In this document: positions 1-6,381 of the stretch, one piece after another
How the letters are laid out: each line of letters opens with the position of its first letter
Position numbering within the stretch: position 1 is the first letter of the stretch
From: an uncultured Flavobacteriales bacterium
Lineage (GTDB): Bacteria; Bacteroidota; Bacteroidia; Flavobacteriales_D; Crocinitomicaceae
Length of the DNA: 11,600 bases
Reading direction: 5' to 3'
NCBI GenBank assembly: GCA_903879765.1
Contig: CAIRMS010000312.1
Coordinates: 1 to 11,600, forward strand
Made by a program: the position numbers and the translations under genes
The notes under the pieces: model-generated
What the model saw: only the letters and a program-made list of their open reading frames with translations
The model's database searches: none
Told to the model about the DNA's origin: nothing

Positions 1-499
1 GGCCGGTGAAATCTTCGTGGTGAAGGTGTAGCCAATCGTATTTTGGTAATAGCCCCATAACGATTGCAGAATCATAAATTTTATCGTACGGAATTTCAGC
101 GTACTCCAAGACAAGGGTCACGGCATCATCCCAGGGTTGCTTATTTGGAGGTGTATAGACGGCAATTTTCGGCGCTTTCTCCAATTGAACAATCTCCATG
201 TTTACCTCTGGATTTGAGATTTCTGTGCGAATTTGATTTACTTGTCCTTCCGCTAAAACTTGGTAACGAACATTGCGTAAGATTAATTCCTCTTCTAGTG
301 TTTTCAAATGCGGAACAAGAAACGATCCTCCTCGGTAATTTAATAACCATTCAACCGTGATGCCATTCTCAAGGCACCAAAATGCAATTCCGTATGATTT
401 CAAGTGGTCTGTTTGAGCTTCATCCATGGGAATGAGCAACTGTGTACTTCGTCCTGAAAAAGAAATCAAAAACAAGAAACTAAAAAGGATTATGCGCAT
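1..499 (-). CDS. Secreted protein of the Bacteroidota 'asparagine synthetase B'-named family, N-terminal part (runs off left edge)
   Basis: The reading frame opens with ATG at 499 and stays open for 166 codons to the window edge, so the C-terminus is missing. The N-terminus (residues 1-16) is a Phe/Leu/Ile-rich signal peptide, which predicts export. From memory of the family, residues such as NYRGGSF (54-60), NKQPWDDAVTLVLEYAEIPYD (119-139) and YDWLHLHHEDFTG (154-166) match a conserved Bacteroidota protein of roughly 400 aa that databases usually name asparagine synthetase B. That name is doubtful. A glutamine-dependent AsnB begins with a catalytic Cys2 amidotransferase domain and is cytosolic, whereas this protein is exported and shows neither that Cys nor an ATP-pyrophosphatase loop in the visible part. 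Its true activity is unknown. It starts 3 nt after the dnaB stop, so it is probably cotranscribed with dnaB. No Shine-Dalgarno sequence is evident. Confidence 0.82.
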   Translation of the reverse strand, partial: MRIILFSFLFLISFSGRSTQLLIPMDEAQTDHLKSYGIAFWCLENGITVEWLLNYRGGSFLVPHLKTLEEELILRNVRYQVLAEGQVNQIRTEISNPEVNMEIVQLEKAPKIAVYTPPNKQPWDDAVTLVLEYAEIPYDKIYDSAIVMGLLPKYDWLHLHHEDFTG

Positions 500-502
500 T
501 TG

Positions 503-2059
503 TTAAAAAGGATTATCGTCTGAGCCACTGTTATCAAATATGTCGGAGTCTTCACCTTCATCCATTTTACTTTTGATGGTATAGGTGTTAAAGTCTTGAT
601 TGAATGAATTCATACCAGCATTTGCATTCCCACCGGCGATATCTAGCTCCGGAACTTCATGTAGGTTCTCAAATCGTGCATATTCCGGAACAAAACGCAA
701 TTGAACGGAATCCAAGGCACCATTTCTATGCTTCGCAATGATGATTTCTCCAATTCCATGTAACGAATTCCCATCGTCATCTTGGGTAATGTTGTAGTAT
801 TCTGGACGATAAATGAAAGATACGATATCCGCATCCTGCTCAATCGCTCCAGATTCACGTAAGTCAGAAAGCATTGGTTTTTTATCTCCTCCACGTGTTT
901 CCACCGAACGACTTAACTGAGACAAGGCAATAATAGGAACGTTTAATTCTTTTGCGATTTCTTTAATCGATCGGGAAATAGTTGAAATCTCTTGCTCTCG
1001 GTTTCCTCCACCTTTTCCATCCTTGGCGGACATTAACTGAAGGTAATCGATAATGATCATGTCAATATTATGTTGAGCTTTCAAGCGTCTACATTTCGCT
1101 CTAAAATCGAAAATACTAATTCCTGGTGTATCGTCAATAAAAATAGGAGCTGTGGCTAATTTTGTGATGCGTGAGTGCAATTGTTGGAATTCGTGTTCTT
1201 TCAAATCACCTTTTCGCAGTTTTTCAGCAGAAAGTCTTGATTCACTCGCGATCAAACGTTTCACTAACTGAACAGAAGACATCTCTAATGAGAATACAGC
1301 CACCCCCATGTTATAGTCAACAGCTGAATTTCTAGCCATGGAAAGGACAAATGCCGTTTTTCCCATACCTGGACGTGCCGCTAGTACAATCATGTCAGAA
1401 CGCTGCCAACCGGATGTAATTTTATCCAATGCATGGAATCCAGTTGGAACACCGGATACACCATCTGTATTTTGAGCAGCTTTTTCAATTTCTTGAATGG
1501 CTTCACGGACAACGGATTGCATGGAGCTCACTTGCTTACTCATGTTGTTTTCGGCGATCTGAAATAAATCGGATTCTGCCGCATTTAATAAATCGAATAC
1601 GTCACGTGTCTCGTCATAGGCATCTCGAATGATTTCACTGCTCACACGAATTAACTCGCGTTTGATGAATTTTTCTGAAATGATGCGCGCATGATGTTGA
1701 ATATGAGCCGAAGAAGCAACGCGATTTGTTAATCCAGCAATGTACGCTGCACCTCCAGCTGCCTCCAGTTCTCCATTTTTTTGAAGTCTTGAAGTAACCG
1801 TAACCAAGTCAATTGGATTTGTCGATGCAAATAATTCATGAATGGCCTTGTAAATAAATTGATGCTTGGGATCGTAAAAACTATTTTGATTCAAGATATC
1901 AATCGTGTCGTTCACTGCGTTTTTCTCTAACATCATTGCGCCAAGAACAACTTGTTCAATATCAACTGCTTGGGGAGGTATTCTCCCAAGATCGTTGATC
2001 AATTGACCTTGTGTTTTTAAGCGTGTGATTGGTTTTCGAATGTTATCAGGATTGTCCAT
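503..2059 (-). CDS. dnaB: Replicative DNA helicase DnaB
   Basis: This is the hexameric 5'-3' helicase that unwinds DNA at the replication fork and works with primase and the clamp loader. The protein has 518 aa. The N-terminal primase-interacting domain spans about residues 27-130 (from RIPPQAVDIEQVVLGAM), followed by a linker. The RecA-like ATPase domain begins near SGVPTGFHALD (202-212). Walker A is ARPGMGKTA (228-236, Lys234), Walker B is IDMIIIDYLQLM (332-343, Asp338), QLSR is at 381-384, and the DnaB KHRNG motif is at 443-447. No intein interrupts the ATPase motifs. The acidic tail ending DDNPF resembles other Bacteroidota DnaB proteins. The ATG at 2059 lies 4 nt downstream of a TATATTTG box, which supports this start and suggests a very short or absent 5' leader. 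The upstream neighbour nth ends 95 nt away, so dnaB probably has its own promoter. Confidence 0.98.
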   Translation of the reverse strand: MDNPDNIRKPITRLKTQGQLINDLGRIPPQAVDIEQVVLGAMMLEKNAVNDTIDILNQNSFYDPKHQFIYKAIHELFASTNPIDLVTVTSRLQKNGELEAAGGAAYIAGLTNRVASSAHIQHHARIISEKFIKRELIRVSSEIIRDAYDETRDVFDLLNAAESDLFQIAENNMSKQVSSMQSVVREAIQEIEKAAQNTDGVSGVPTGFHALDKITSGWQRSDMIVLAARPGMGKTAFVLSMARNSAVDYNMGVAVFSLEMSSVQLVKRLIASESRLSAEKLRKGDLKEHEFQQLHSRITKLATAPIFIDDTPGISIFDFRAKCRRLKAQHNIDMIIIDYLQLMSAKDGKGGGNREQEISTISRSIKEIAKELNVPIIALSQLSRSVETRGGDKKPMLSDLRESGAIEQDADIVSFIYRPEYYNITQDDDGNSLHGIGEIIIAKHRNGALDSVQLRFVPEYARFENLHEVPELDIAGGNANAGMNSFNQDFNTYTIKSKMDEGEDSDIFDNSGSDDNPF

Positions 2060-2063
2060 GAAA

Positions 2064-2071
2064 CAAATATA
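2064..2071 (-). promoter_or_regulatory. Bacteroidota-type -7 promoter box of dnaB
   Basis: Read on the minus strand, the box is TATATTTG, an exact match to the Bacteroidota -7 consensus TAnnTTTG. It ends 4 nt before the dnaB ATG. I see no good TTG-type -33 element at the expected distance. If the box is used, transcription would begin at or just before the start codon (inference). The same box at the same distance precedes dnaX. Confidence 0.55.
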
Positions 2072-2136
2072 CGGATTCGAAAATCATCCTCCGATTCTCC
2101 ACTTCAATTTCTTATGAAAAAGATGTCAAAGGTACT

Positions 2137-2154
2137 TATGAACAATTGTTCATA
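2137..2154. repeat. Perfect 18-bp palindrome between nth and dnaB
   Basis: TATGAACAATTGTTCATA is identical to its reverse complement over all 18 bases. It abuts the nth stop codon and lies about 80 bp upstream of the dnaB start. As RNA it could form a 7-bp stem with an AATT loop, but no U-run follows on either strand, so it is a poor intrinsic terminator. As DNA it has the form of an operator for a dimeric regulator. Its GAAC-N4-GTTC core resembles the Gram-positive LexA/DinR box, but nothing else in the window supports that identity. Confidence 0.6.
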
Positions 2155-2799
2155 TCACTTTAGTTCTAATAATGCTTTCTTTGTTCCAATGTGTACGGTG
2201 ATGTAATCAATTTCTTTTTTTGGACTGCGCGCCGGGGAATGTGACCTCCCGTAAAAGATGATTTGCAAATGAAGTTTGTTCCATGATTCTCTTGGGAATA
2301 GTTTTTTGGCGTCTTTTTCAGTTTCCACCACGTTTTTTCCGCTGGTAAGTCCCCACCGAGTAAGCAGACGATGGATATGTGTATCAACTGGAAAAGCCGG
2401 ATGTCCAAAAGCTTGCGACATCACAACCGATGCCGTTTTGTGTCCAACTCCTGGCAAGGCTTCAAGCGCTTCAAATGAATTCGGAACTTGACCGTCGTGT
2501 TCATCTAAAATCATGTGGGATAAAGTCCAGATGGCAAATGCTTTTTTTGGAGAAAGTCCACATGGACGAATAATTGCTTGAATCTCCTCAATGCTGAGTT
2601 TGATCATATCCGTAGGATTCGTTGCTTTCGCAAAAAGTATCGGTGTAATTTTGTTCACGCGTTCGTCTGTACATTGTGCGGAAAGTAACACGGCAATTAA
2701 CAAGGTGTAAGCGTCGTCGTGATCTAATGGAATGGGTGTTTCTGGATAGACTTTATCTAGTTCAGTCAGAACATAGTGTGCTTTTTCTTTTTTGGTCAT
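2155..2799 (-). CDS. nth: Endonuclease III-type DNA glycosylase/AP lyase lacking the Fe-S cluster cysteines
   Basis: This is a base-excision repair enzyme that removes oxidised pyrimidines and nicks abasic sites. I chose the ATG at 2799 (214 aa). A TTG at 2814 in the same frame would lengthen the protein by 5 residues, but the ATG sits 1 nt after the upstream stop and gives the usual family N-terminus. The helix-hairpin-helix is LPGVGHKTA (115-123) with catalytic Lys121. Asp139 in FPVDTHIHRL is the catalytic Asp. Both match E. coli Nth Lys120/Asp138 with an offset of one. The usual C-terminal CX6CX2CX5C loop is absent: after GR (184-185) an ungapped alignment puts Ser188, Lys195, Asp198 and Ile204 at the four ligand positions, and the only cysteines are Cys43 and Cys80. 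The length is otherwise normal. It is the last gene of the dnaX-menE-dnaJ-nth cluster. Confidence 0.95.
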   Translation of the reverse strand: MTKKEKAHYVLTELDKVYPETPIPLDHDDAYTLLIAVLLSAQCTDERVNKITPILFAKATNPTDMIKLSIEEIQAIIRPCGLSPKKAFAIWTLSHMILDEHDGQVPNSFEALEALPGVGHKTASVVMSQAFGHPAFPVDTHIHRLLTRWGLTSGKNVVETEKDAKKLFPRESWNKLHLQIIFYGRSHSPARSPKKEIDYITVHIGTKKALLELK

Positions 2800-2800
2800 C

Positions 2801-3640
2801 TTAATAAAATCCAAGGGTGAGTAAATGATACCAGCGGTCTTGACTCACTAAAAAATAGAGGAGTAAGATTCCACTCACGTAACGCGTAAAATAAGATCCC
2901 ATGATGAAAAAGGCATCTTTTTTTCGATAAAGTAGAAAGATGTTTGGGATGAGTAAAAACGGAAACAAAACAAATTGAGCCCAGTAAAAACTGAAATGAA
3001 TCGGTATTACTTGCAAAACATTGTTGCCGTAGGAAAGGATGGATACAGACTGATGTAAAATGGCTGTTTTTTCAATTTGAATAAAGGGATTGACATCGAA
3101 AAATGTATTGGAAAAAGCATGGAGAAAAAAACTTTCTCCATCTTTTGTTTTGGCTAAACTGACCAAATTTCCGTTCATGCTTTGATAAACATCGGTTGAG
3201 TAAGAGCTCATCACGCCAGAAACGCGAATATTCGGCAAAATGAGGTCTAAAATTAGTGCAATCATTACGACAATACTAGTGATCGCGATGATGCGATGAA
3301 AAAGAAATATTGGTCCGCTTTGCAGTCTTACATAAAGTTTTTCGAGTTCCTCTGCTTCCTTTTGCTTTCGAGCTTGGTATTTTTCTCGTGCATAGGATTG
3401 GTATTCTGCGTATTCGGTTTGGAAAGAAGTTTCTGAAGGAGTTTCAACTTCCTGTTGATGTTCAGGAGCTTGCATTAATAACTCGTAGGCTTCTTGAATT
3501 TCAATGAATTTTTTTCCGGCATTCGGATTTTTGTTCACATCCGGATGGTACTTCTTTACCAACTCCCGATAGCGCTTGCGGATTTCTTCCTCACTCGCCC
3601 CAGGATTTAAGCCAAAAAGTTTATAAGCTGATCCACGCAT
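2801..3640 (-). CDS. Membrane-anchored J-domain (DnaJ-like) protein
   Basis: The protein has 279 aa. Residues 5-57 form a J domain: AYKLFGLNPGASEEEIRKRY, then the DnaK-stimulating HPD triad at 32-34 inside KKYHPDVNKN, then FIEIQEAYELL. A charged Glu/Lys/Gln-rich segment (about 65-105) follows. Transmembrane helices are likely at about 112-136, 218-237 and 243-265, with a non-hydrophobic stretch of about 80 residues between the first two that would face the periplasm if the J domain is cytosolic. There is no Gly/Phe-rich region, zinc-finger or DnaJ C-terminal substrate domain, so this is a type III J protein rather than the general chaperone DnaJ. It presumably recruits DnaK to the inner membrane; the client is unknown. 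The ATG is the first start after an in-frame TAG. It overlaps the end of menE by 20 nt, which implies translational coupling. Confidence 0.88.
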   Translation of the reverse strand: MRGSAYKLFGLNPGASEEEIRKRYRELVKKYHPDVNKNPNAGKKFIEIQEAYELLMQAPEHQQEVETPSETSFQTEYAEYQSYAREKYQARKQKEAEELEKLYVRLQSGPIFLFHRIIAITSIVVMIALILDLILPNIRVSGVMSSYSTDVYQSMNGNLVSLAKTKDGESFFLHAFSNTFFDVNPFIQIEKTAILHQSVSILSYGNNVLQVIPIHFSFYWAQFVLFPFLLIPNIFLLYRKKDAFFIMGSYFTRYVSGILLLYFLVSQDRWYHLLTLGFY

Positions 3641-4628
3641 GAGCTTGTGTTTGTTCTAAGGTGAGTTTTCGCTGAATTTTACCGTTTGCAGTATAGATCA
3701 TGGGAACCGTTTGTGCAAATTTCGGTATTTCAAATGGCGAAAATTGCTGAACAAGATCTGTTTTCTGAAGGGTGATGGAATGCTCGGAAAGTAATACGAG
3801 TGCTTCTCCCCAAATTGGATGGGGAATCGAACTGAGGATAAATCGACCGGAAACGAAGGACGAAAGTCTTTTTTCCAGTTCTTCAGGATGAATTTTTTTT
3901 CCGCCACTATTGATAACGAAATCAGCTCGACCCTTCCAACGAAAATTAAGTTCATCCACTATTTCTACTTCATCTCTTGTCAAAATGGCATTTGCTTGAA
4001 TTTCAGGATAATGAATCGCTAGACAATTGTCCTCACTCGAAAAATGAATGCCTGGTAATGCGCGGTATTCAATGGATTTTCCAATTTCACGAAGTGCTAC
4101 ATGTGAAATGGTTTCTGTCATTCCGTAGCTCTGATAAGCGGTAATTTCATTTAAACGAAGCTGTTCACTTAATTCTTCGGGAATATCAGCCCCACCAATA
4201 AGTATGTATTGTACTTTTTTCAACTTGCAAAGTGAACTGGAGTTCTTTAGAATGTAGGATAGTTGCGCTGGCACTAAAGCGACAAAATCAATCTGTTCAT
4301 CAATCTGTTCAAATGGATCCAAAGTTGGATTGGTAATGAATAGTTGATAATTACCCACAAGTGCTCTGACGAGCATCATTTTTCCACCAATTGTATCTGG
4401 TGAAAGGCAAAGCAAGGCCTTTGAATGTTCATTTAACTTAAAAAACGCAATGGTTTTTAGAGCTGAAACTACAACCTGATCTTTTGTAAACGTAATTTCT
4501 TTGGGTTTGCCGGTCGATCCTGACGTTTGAATGCTCATTGACTTCCCATTCTCCCAATCGCGGCAAAAAGTTTCAATTTTTACCTGTAGTTCCTCTGTGA
4601 GTTGAATCGATTGAAAAAGCGAATTCAT
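3621..4628 (-). CDS. menE: Short AMP-binding acyl-CoA ligase, probable o-succinylbenzoate-CoA ligase MenE
   Basis: This is an adenylate-forming enzyme. MenE activates o-succinylbenzoate to its CoA thioester in menaquinone synthesis. The motifs are in the right order: the phosphate loop TSGSTGKPKE (35-44), YGMTET (168-173), WKGRADFVINSGGKKIHPEE (231-250) with the ribose-binding Asp236 and the hinge, and the C-terminal NGKIQRK (315-321) with the catalytic Lys317. At 335 aa it is well short of typical 450-550 aa acyl-CoA synthetases and lacks the long N-terminal region, which fits the compact MenE common in Bacteroidota. No other men gene is nearby, so the substrate rests on family resemblance; another small acyl-CoA ligase is the alternative. 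It starts 2 nt after the tau-frame stop of dnaX and overlaps the downstream J-protein gene by 20 nt. Confidence 0.85.
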   Translation of the reverse strand: MNSLFQSIQLTEELQVKIETFCRDWENGKSMSIQTSGSTGKPKEITFTKDQVVVSALKTIAFFKLNEHSKALLCLSPDTIGGKMMLVRALVGNYQLFITNPTLDPFEQIDEQIDFVALVPAQLSYILKNSSSLCKLKKVQYILIGGADIPEELSEQLRLNEITAYQSYGMTETISHVALREIGKSIEYRALPGIHFSSEDNCLAIHYPEIQANAILTRDEVEIVDELNFRWKGRADFVINSGGKKIHPEELEKRLSSFVSGRFILSSIPHPIWGEALVLLSEHSITLQKTDLVQQFSPFEIPKFAQTVPMIYTANGKIQRKLTLEQTQAHAWISL

Positions 4629-4630
4629 GA

Positions 4631-5242
4631 CTAATATTCAATGTCCAGGTTGAACAGATTTTTTAAGGTGTGCAAATTCGGATTTTTTCGAGCAAGTGCA
4701 GAAAATTTATCTTTCCCCGTTAAAAATTTCGTTTCTTTTTCCGGTTCGTTGCTCATGGAAAGTTGAATCTCTACATGGTAATTTTGTAAACTCTTACGCA
4801 TGAACTCAATGAAGCCCATGAGTTCGGCTTGAATGTAGTCCATTTGTACTTGGTTGTCCACAACGATTCCCAAGACTTCCTCGCTAATTAAAACGGGATC
4901 TCTTTTAATTAAAGCATTATAGAACGTTTCAAGTCCATTTTCCTTTACAACGTATGCGTATTGTTTCCAAAACATTTTGACGTGTTCAATACTAAATCCT
5001 TCGCGTGGTAAATCTTCTAAATTCCCTTGTTGTTGGGATTCTTTGATCTTTTCAACAGATTCTTTTATGGATAGATGTCTTGTTGGAATAACTCCTTGCG
5101 GACTCGTTAATATTTTGGTTTCTTCTACCTTTTCTGGTGCAGTACTCACTGAACTTGCTGGTTTGTTTACAGGTGCAGTTGCTGTTGATTTTCGAAGTGT
5201 TTGTTTTGGAGATGGAAGAATATCAATTCTATCCGTCAGTCC
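4631..5242 (-). CDS. dnaX: DnaX tau-specific C-terminal region, read in the -1 frame after the slippery site
   Basis: From 5242 the frame one base back from the dnaX zero frame is open for 203 codons, ending with TAG at 4631. The first 31 codons hold a Pro/Ala/Thr/Ser-rich linker. The rest contains a charged segment and a compact domain (FSIEHVKMFWKQYAYVV, then DNQVQMDYIQAELMGFIEFM, with the tail ending NLFNLDIEY) like the C-terminal domain of Bacteroidota DnaX. It would bind the polymerase alpha subunit and/or DnaB, as tau domains IV-V do. The only early initiation codon is a GTG at 5149 in mid-linker, and no ATG occurs before the folded part, so I treat it as the 3' half of dnaX and not as a separate gene. 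Joined to residue 370 of the zero-frame product it gives tau of about 573 aa, a plausible full length. An assembly indel is the alternative to recoding. Confidence 0.85.
   Translation of the reverse strand, partial: GLTDRIDILPSPKQTLRKSTATAPVNKPASSVSTAPEKVEETKILTSPQGVIPTRHLSIKESVEKIKESQQQGNLEDLPREGFSIEHVKMFWKQYAYVVKENGLETFYNALIKRDPVLISEEVLGIVVDNQVQMDYIQAELMGFIEFMRKSLQNYHVEIQLSMSNEPEKETKFLTGKDKFSALARKNPNLHTLKNLFNLDIEY
5214..5234 (-). promoter_or_regulatory. Potential frameshift-stimulating hairpin in dnaX mRNA
   Basis: On the minus strand, GGA (5234-5232) can pair with TCC (5216-5214) and AGAAT (5230-5226) with ATTCT (5221-5217). One T at 5231 is bulged and the loop is TGAT. This makes an 8-bp stem starting 7 nt after the A AAA AAG heptamer, within the spacing normally seen for stimulatory structures of -1 frameshifting. 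The stem is AT-rich and only modestly stable. Confidence 0.4.
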
Positions 5243-6351
5243 TTTTTTTTTTCAGACTCTTGTTTTAAGGAACAGAGTTGCATGAGCGCTACTTCGATCA
5301 GTAGGCGTTGATTTTTCGAAGATTTATAGTCGACATCTGTCTTACTTAAAATATTCAAGGCCTTCATGATGCGCTGCGCTTCGATTTCTTTCGATTGTTC
5401 AATAAATCGTTGACGAACTGTTTCAGGAACATCCAATAAGTTAGCTGTTCGGGCATCCTTACAGACCAATAAATTGCGTAAATGTTCTGCTAAACCAACG
5501 ACGAAATGATGTCCATCGAATCCTTTTTCGTAAATGTCATTCAAAATCAATAGTGCAGTAGAAATATCTTCCTTTTCTGCTGCATCAACAACTTTGAAGT
5601 AATATTCGTAATCAAGAATATTTAAGTTGTCTAGGACATTTTTGTAGGTAAGTGTTGTTCCAGCAAATGTGACAATTTGATCAAAAATAGAAAGGGCATC
5701 TCTCAATGCGCCATCTGCTTTCATCGCGATTTGATGCAAGGCTTCAGGATCAGCTGAAACACCTTCTTTTGTGGCAATTTGAGCTAAATGATCGGCAATG
5801 TCTTTGACGCGAATTCGACTAAAATCGAATATTTGACAGCGTGAAAGAATCGTTGGAATGATTTTATGTTTCTCCGTAGTTGCCAAGATGAAAATAGCAT
5901 GTTTTGGTGGTTCTTCAAGTGTCTTCAAAAATGCATTAAAGGCACTATTCGACAACATGTGAACCTCATCAATGATGTATATTTTGTGTGTACCTAATTG
6001 CGGTGCAATGCGCACCTGGTCAATTAAACTACGTATGTCATCAACGGAGTTATTTGAAGCAGCATCTAGTTCGTAGATATTGAGCGAGTTTCCAGTGTGA
6101 AAGGACAAACAAGAATCACATTGGTCACATGCTTCTATTTGTTCGGTTGGATTAAAACAATTGATTGTTTTGGCTAAAATTCGAGCAGTGGTCGTTTTTC
6201 CAACCCCACGCGATCCACAAAATAAAAATGCTTGTGCTAAATGTTCACTTTTGATGGCATTCTTAAGCGTGTTCGTAATCGTATGCTGTCCTACAACCGT
6301 ATCAAAGGTTTGTGGACGATATTTGCGGGCGGAAACGACAAAATCACTCAT
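5236..6351 (-). CDS. dnaX: DNA polymerase III clamp-loader subunit DnaX, zero-frame gamma-like product
   Basis: This is the AAA+ ATPase of the clamp loader that places the beta clamp on primed DNA. The 371-aa zero-frame product has the conserved N-terminus SARKYRPQTFDTVVGQ (7-22), Walker A GSRGVGKTTTA (46-56, Lys52), zinc-binding cysteines 65, 75, 78 and 81, Walker B IIDEVH (126-131), sensor 1 ATTE (157-160), the SRC arginine finger (Arg171), sensor 2 near GALRDALS (214-221), and then the helical collar domain III to about residue 365. It stops with TGA at 5236, right after GAA AAA AAA AAG GAC. This retains domains I-III and loses the tau C-terminal part, which continues in the -1 frame. The ATG at 6351 is 4 nt downstream of a TATATTTG box. 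dnaX leads the dnaX-menE-dnaJ-nth cluster. Confidence 0.95.
   Translation of the reverse strand: MSDFVVSARKYRPQTFDTVVGQHTITNTLKNAIKSEHLAQAFLFCGSRGVGKTTTARILAKTINCFNPTEQIEACDQCDSCLSFHTGNSLNIYELDAASNNSVDDIRSLIDQVRIAPQLGTHKIYIIDEVHMLSNSAFNAFLKTLEEPPKHAIFILATTEKHKIIPTILSRCQIFDFSRIRVKDIADHLAQIATKEGVSADPEALHQIAMKADGALRDALSIFDQIVTFAGTTLTYKNVLDNLNILDYEYYFKVVDAAEKEDISTALLILNDIYEKGFDGHHFVVGLAEHLRNLLVCKDARTANLLDVPETVRQRFIEQSKEIEAQRIMKALNILSKTDVDYKSSKNQRLLIEVALMQLCSLKQESEKKKD
5242..5252 (-). promoter_or_regulatory. A10 slippery run containing A AAA AAG: probable dnaX recoding site
   Basis: Minus strand: G, ten A (5252-5243), then GG. Zero frame reads GAA AAA AAA AAG GAC TGA. The last seven bases, A AAA AAG (5248-5242), are the heptamer used for -1 frameshifting in E. 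coli dnaX. A run of ten A could also provoke RNA polymerase slippage, as reported for Thermus thermophilus dnaX. One extra A in the mRNA, or a -1 ribosomal shift, would read on into the tau C-terminal region. I see no strong Shine-Dalgarno-like enhancer just upstream. Confidence 0.7.
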
Positions 6352-6355
6352 GGAA

Positions 6356-6363
6356 CAAATATA
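6356..6363 (-). promoter_or_regulatory. Bacteroidota-type -7 promoter box of dnaX
   Basis: TATATTTG on the minus strand matches TAnnTTTG exactly and ends 4 nt before the dnaX ATG, inside the 30-nt gap after the upstream stop codon. No clear -33 TTG element is visible at the usual distance. No terminator lies between the upstream gene and dnaX, so read-through from upstream may also contribute. Confidence 0.55.
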
Positions 6364-6381
6364 CCGTTTATATTCTAATTT

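Noticed and set aside
64..360. Plus-strand ORF of 98 codons, and other plus-strand ORFs of 60-100 codons
   Set aside because: All lie antisense to well-supported minus-strand genes, have no recognisable protein features, and are explained by the codon composition of the real genes.
2137..2154. The palindrome as an intrinsic terminator of the nth cluster
   Set aside because: The stem is only 7 bp and AT-rich, with no U-run immediately after it on either strand.
2800..2814. Upstream TTG start for nth, giving a 219-aa protein
   Set aside because: It would overlap the J-domain gene end, while an ATG at 2799 sits 1 nt after that gene's stop and gives the normal endonuclease III N-terminus.
4631..5149. 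Stand-alone 172-aa gene starting at GTG 5149
   Set aside because: The first codon is GTG in the middle of a low-complexity linker, the frame is open without a stop back to the slippery site, and the content is a tau C-terminal domain. It is better read as the 3' part of dnaX.
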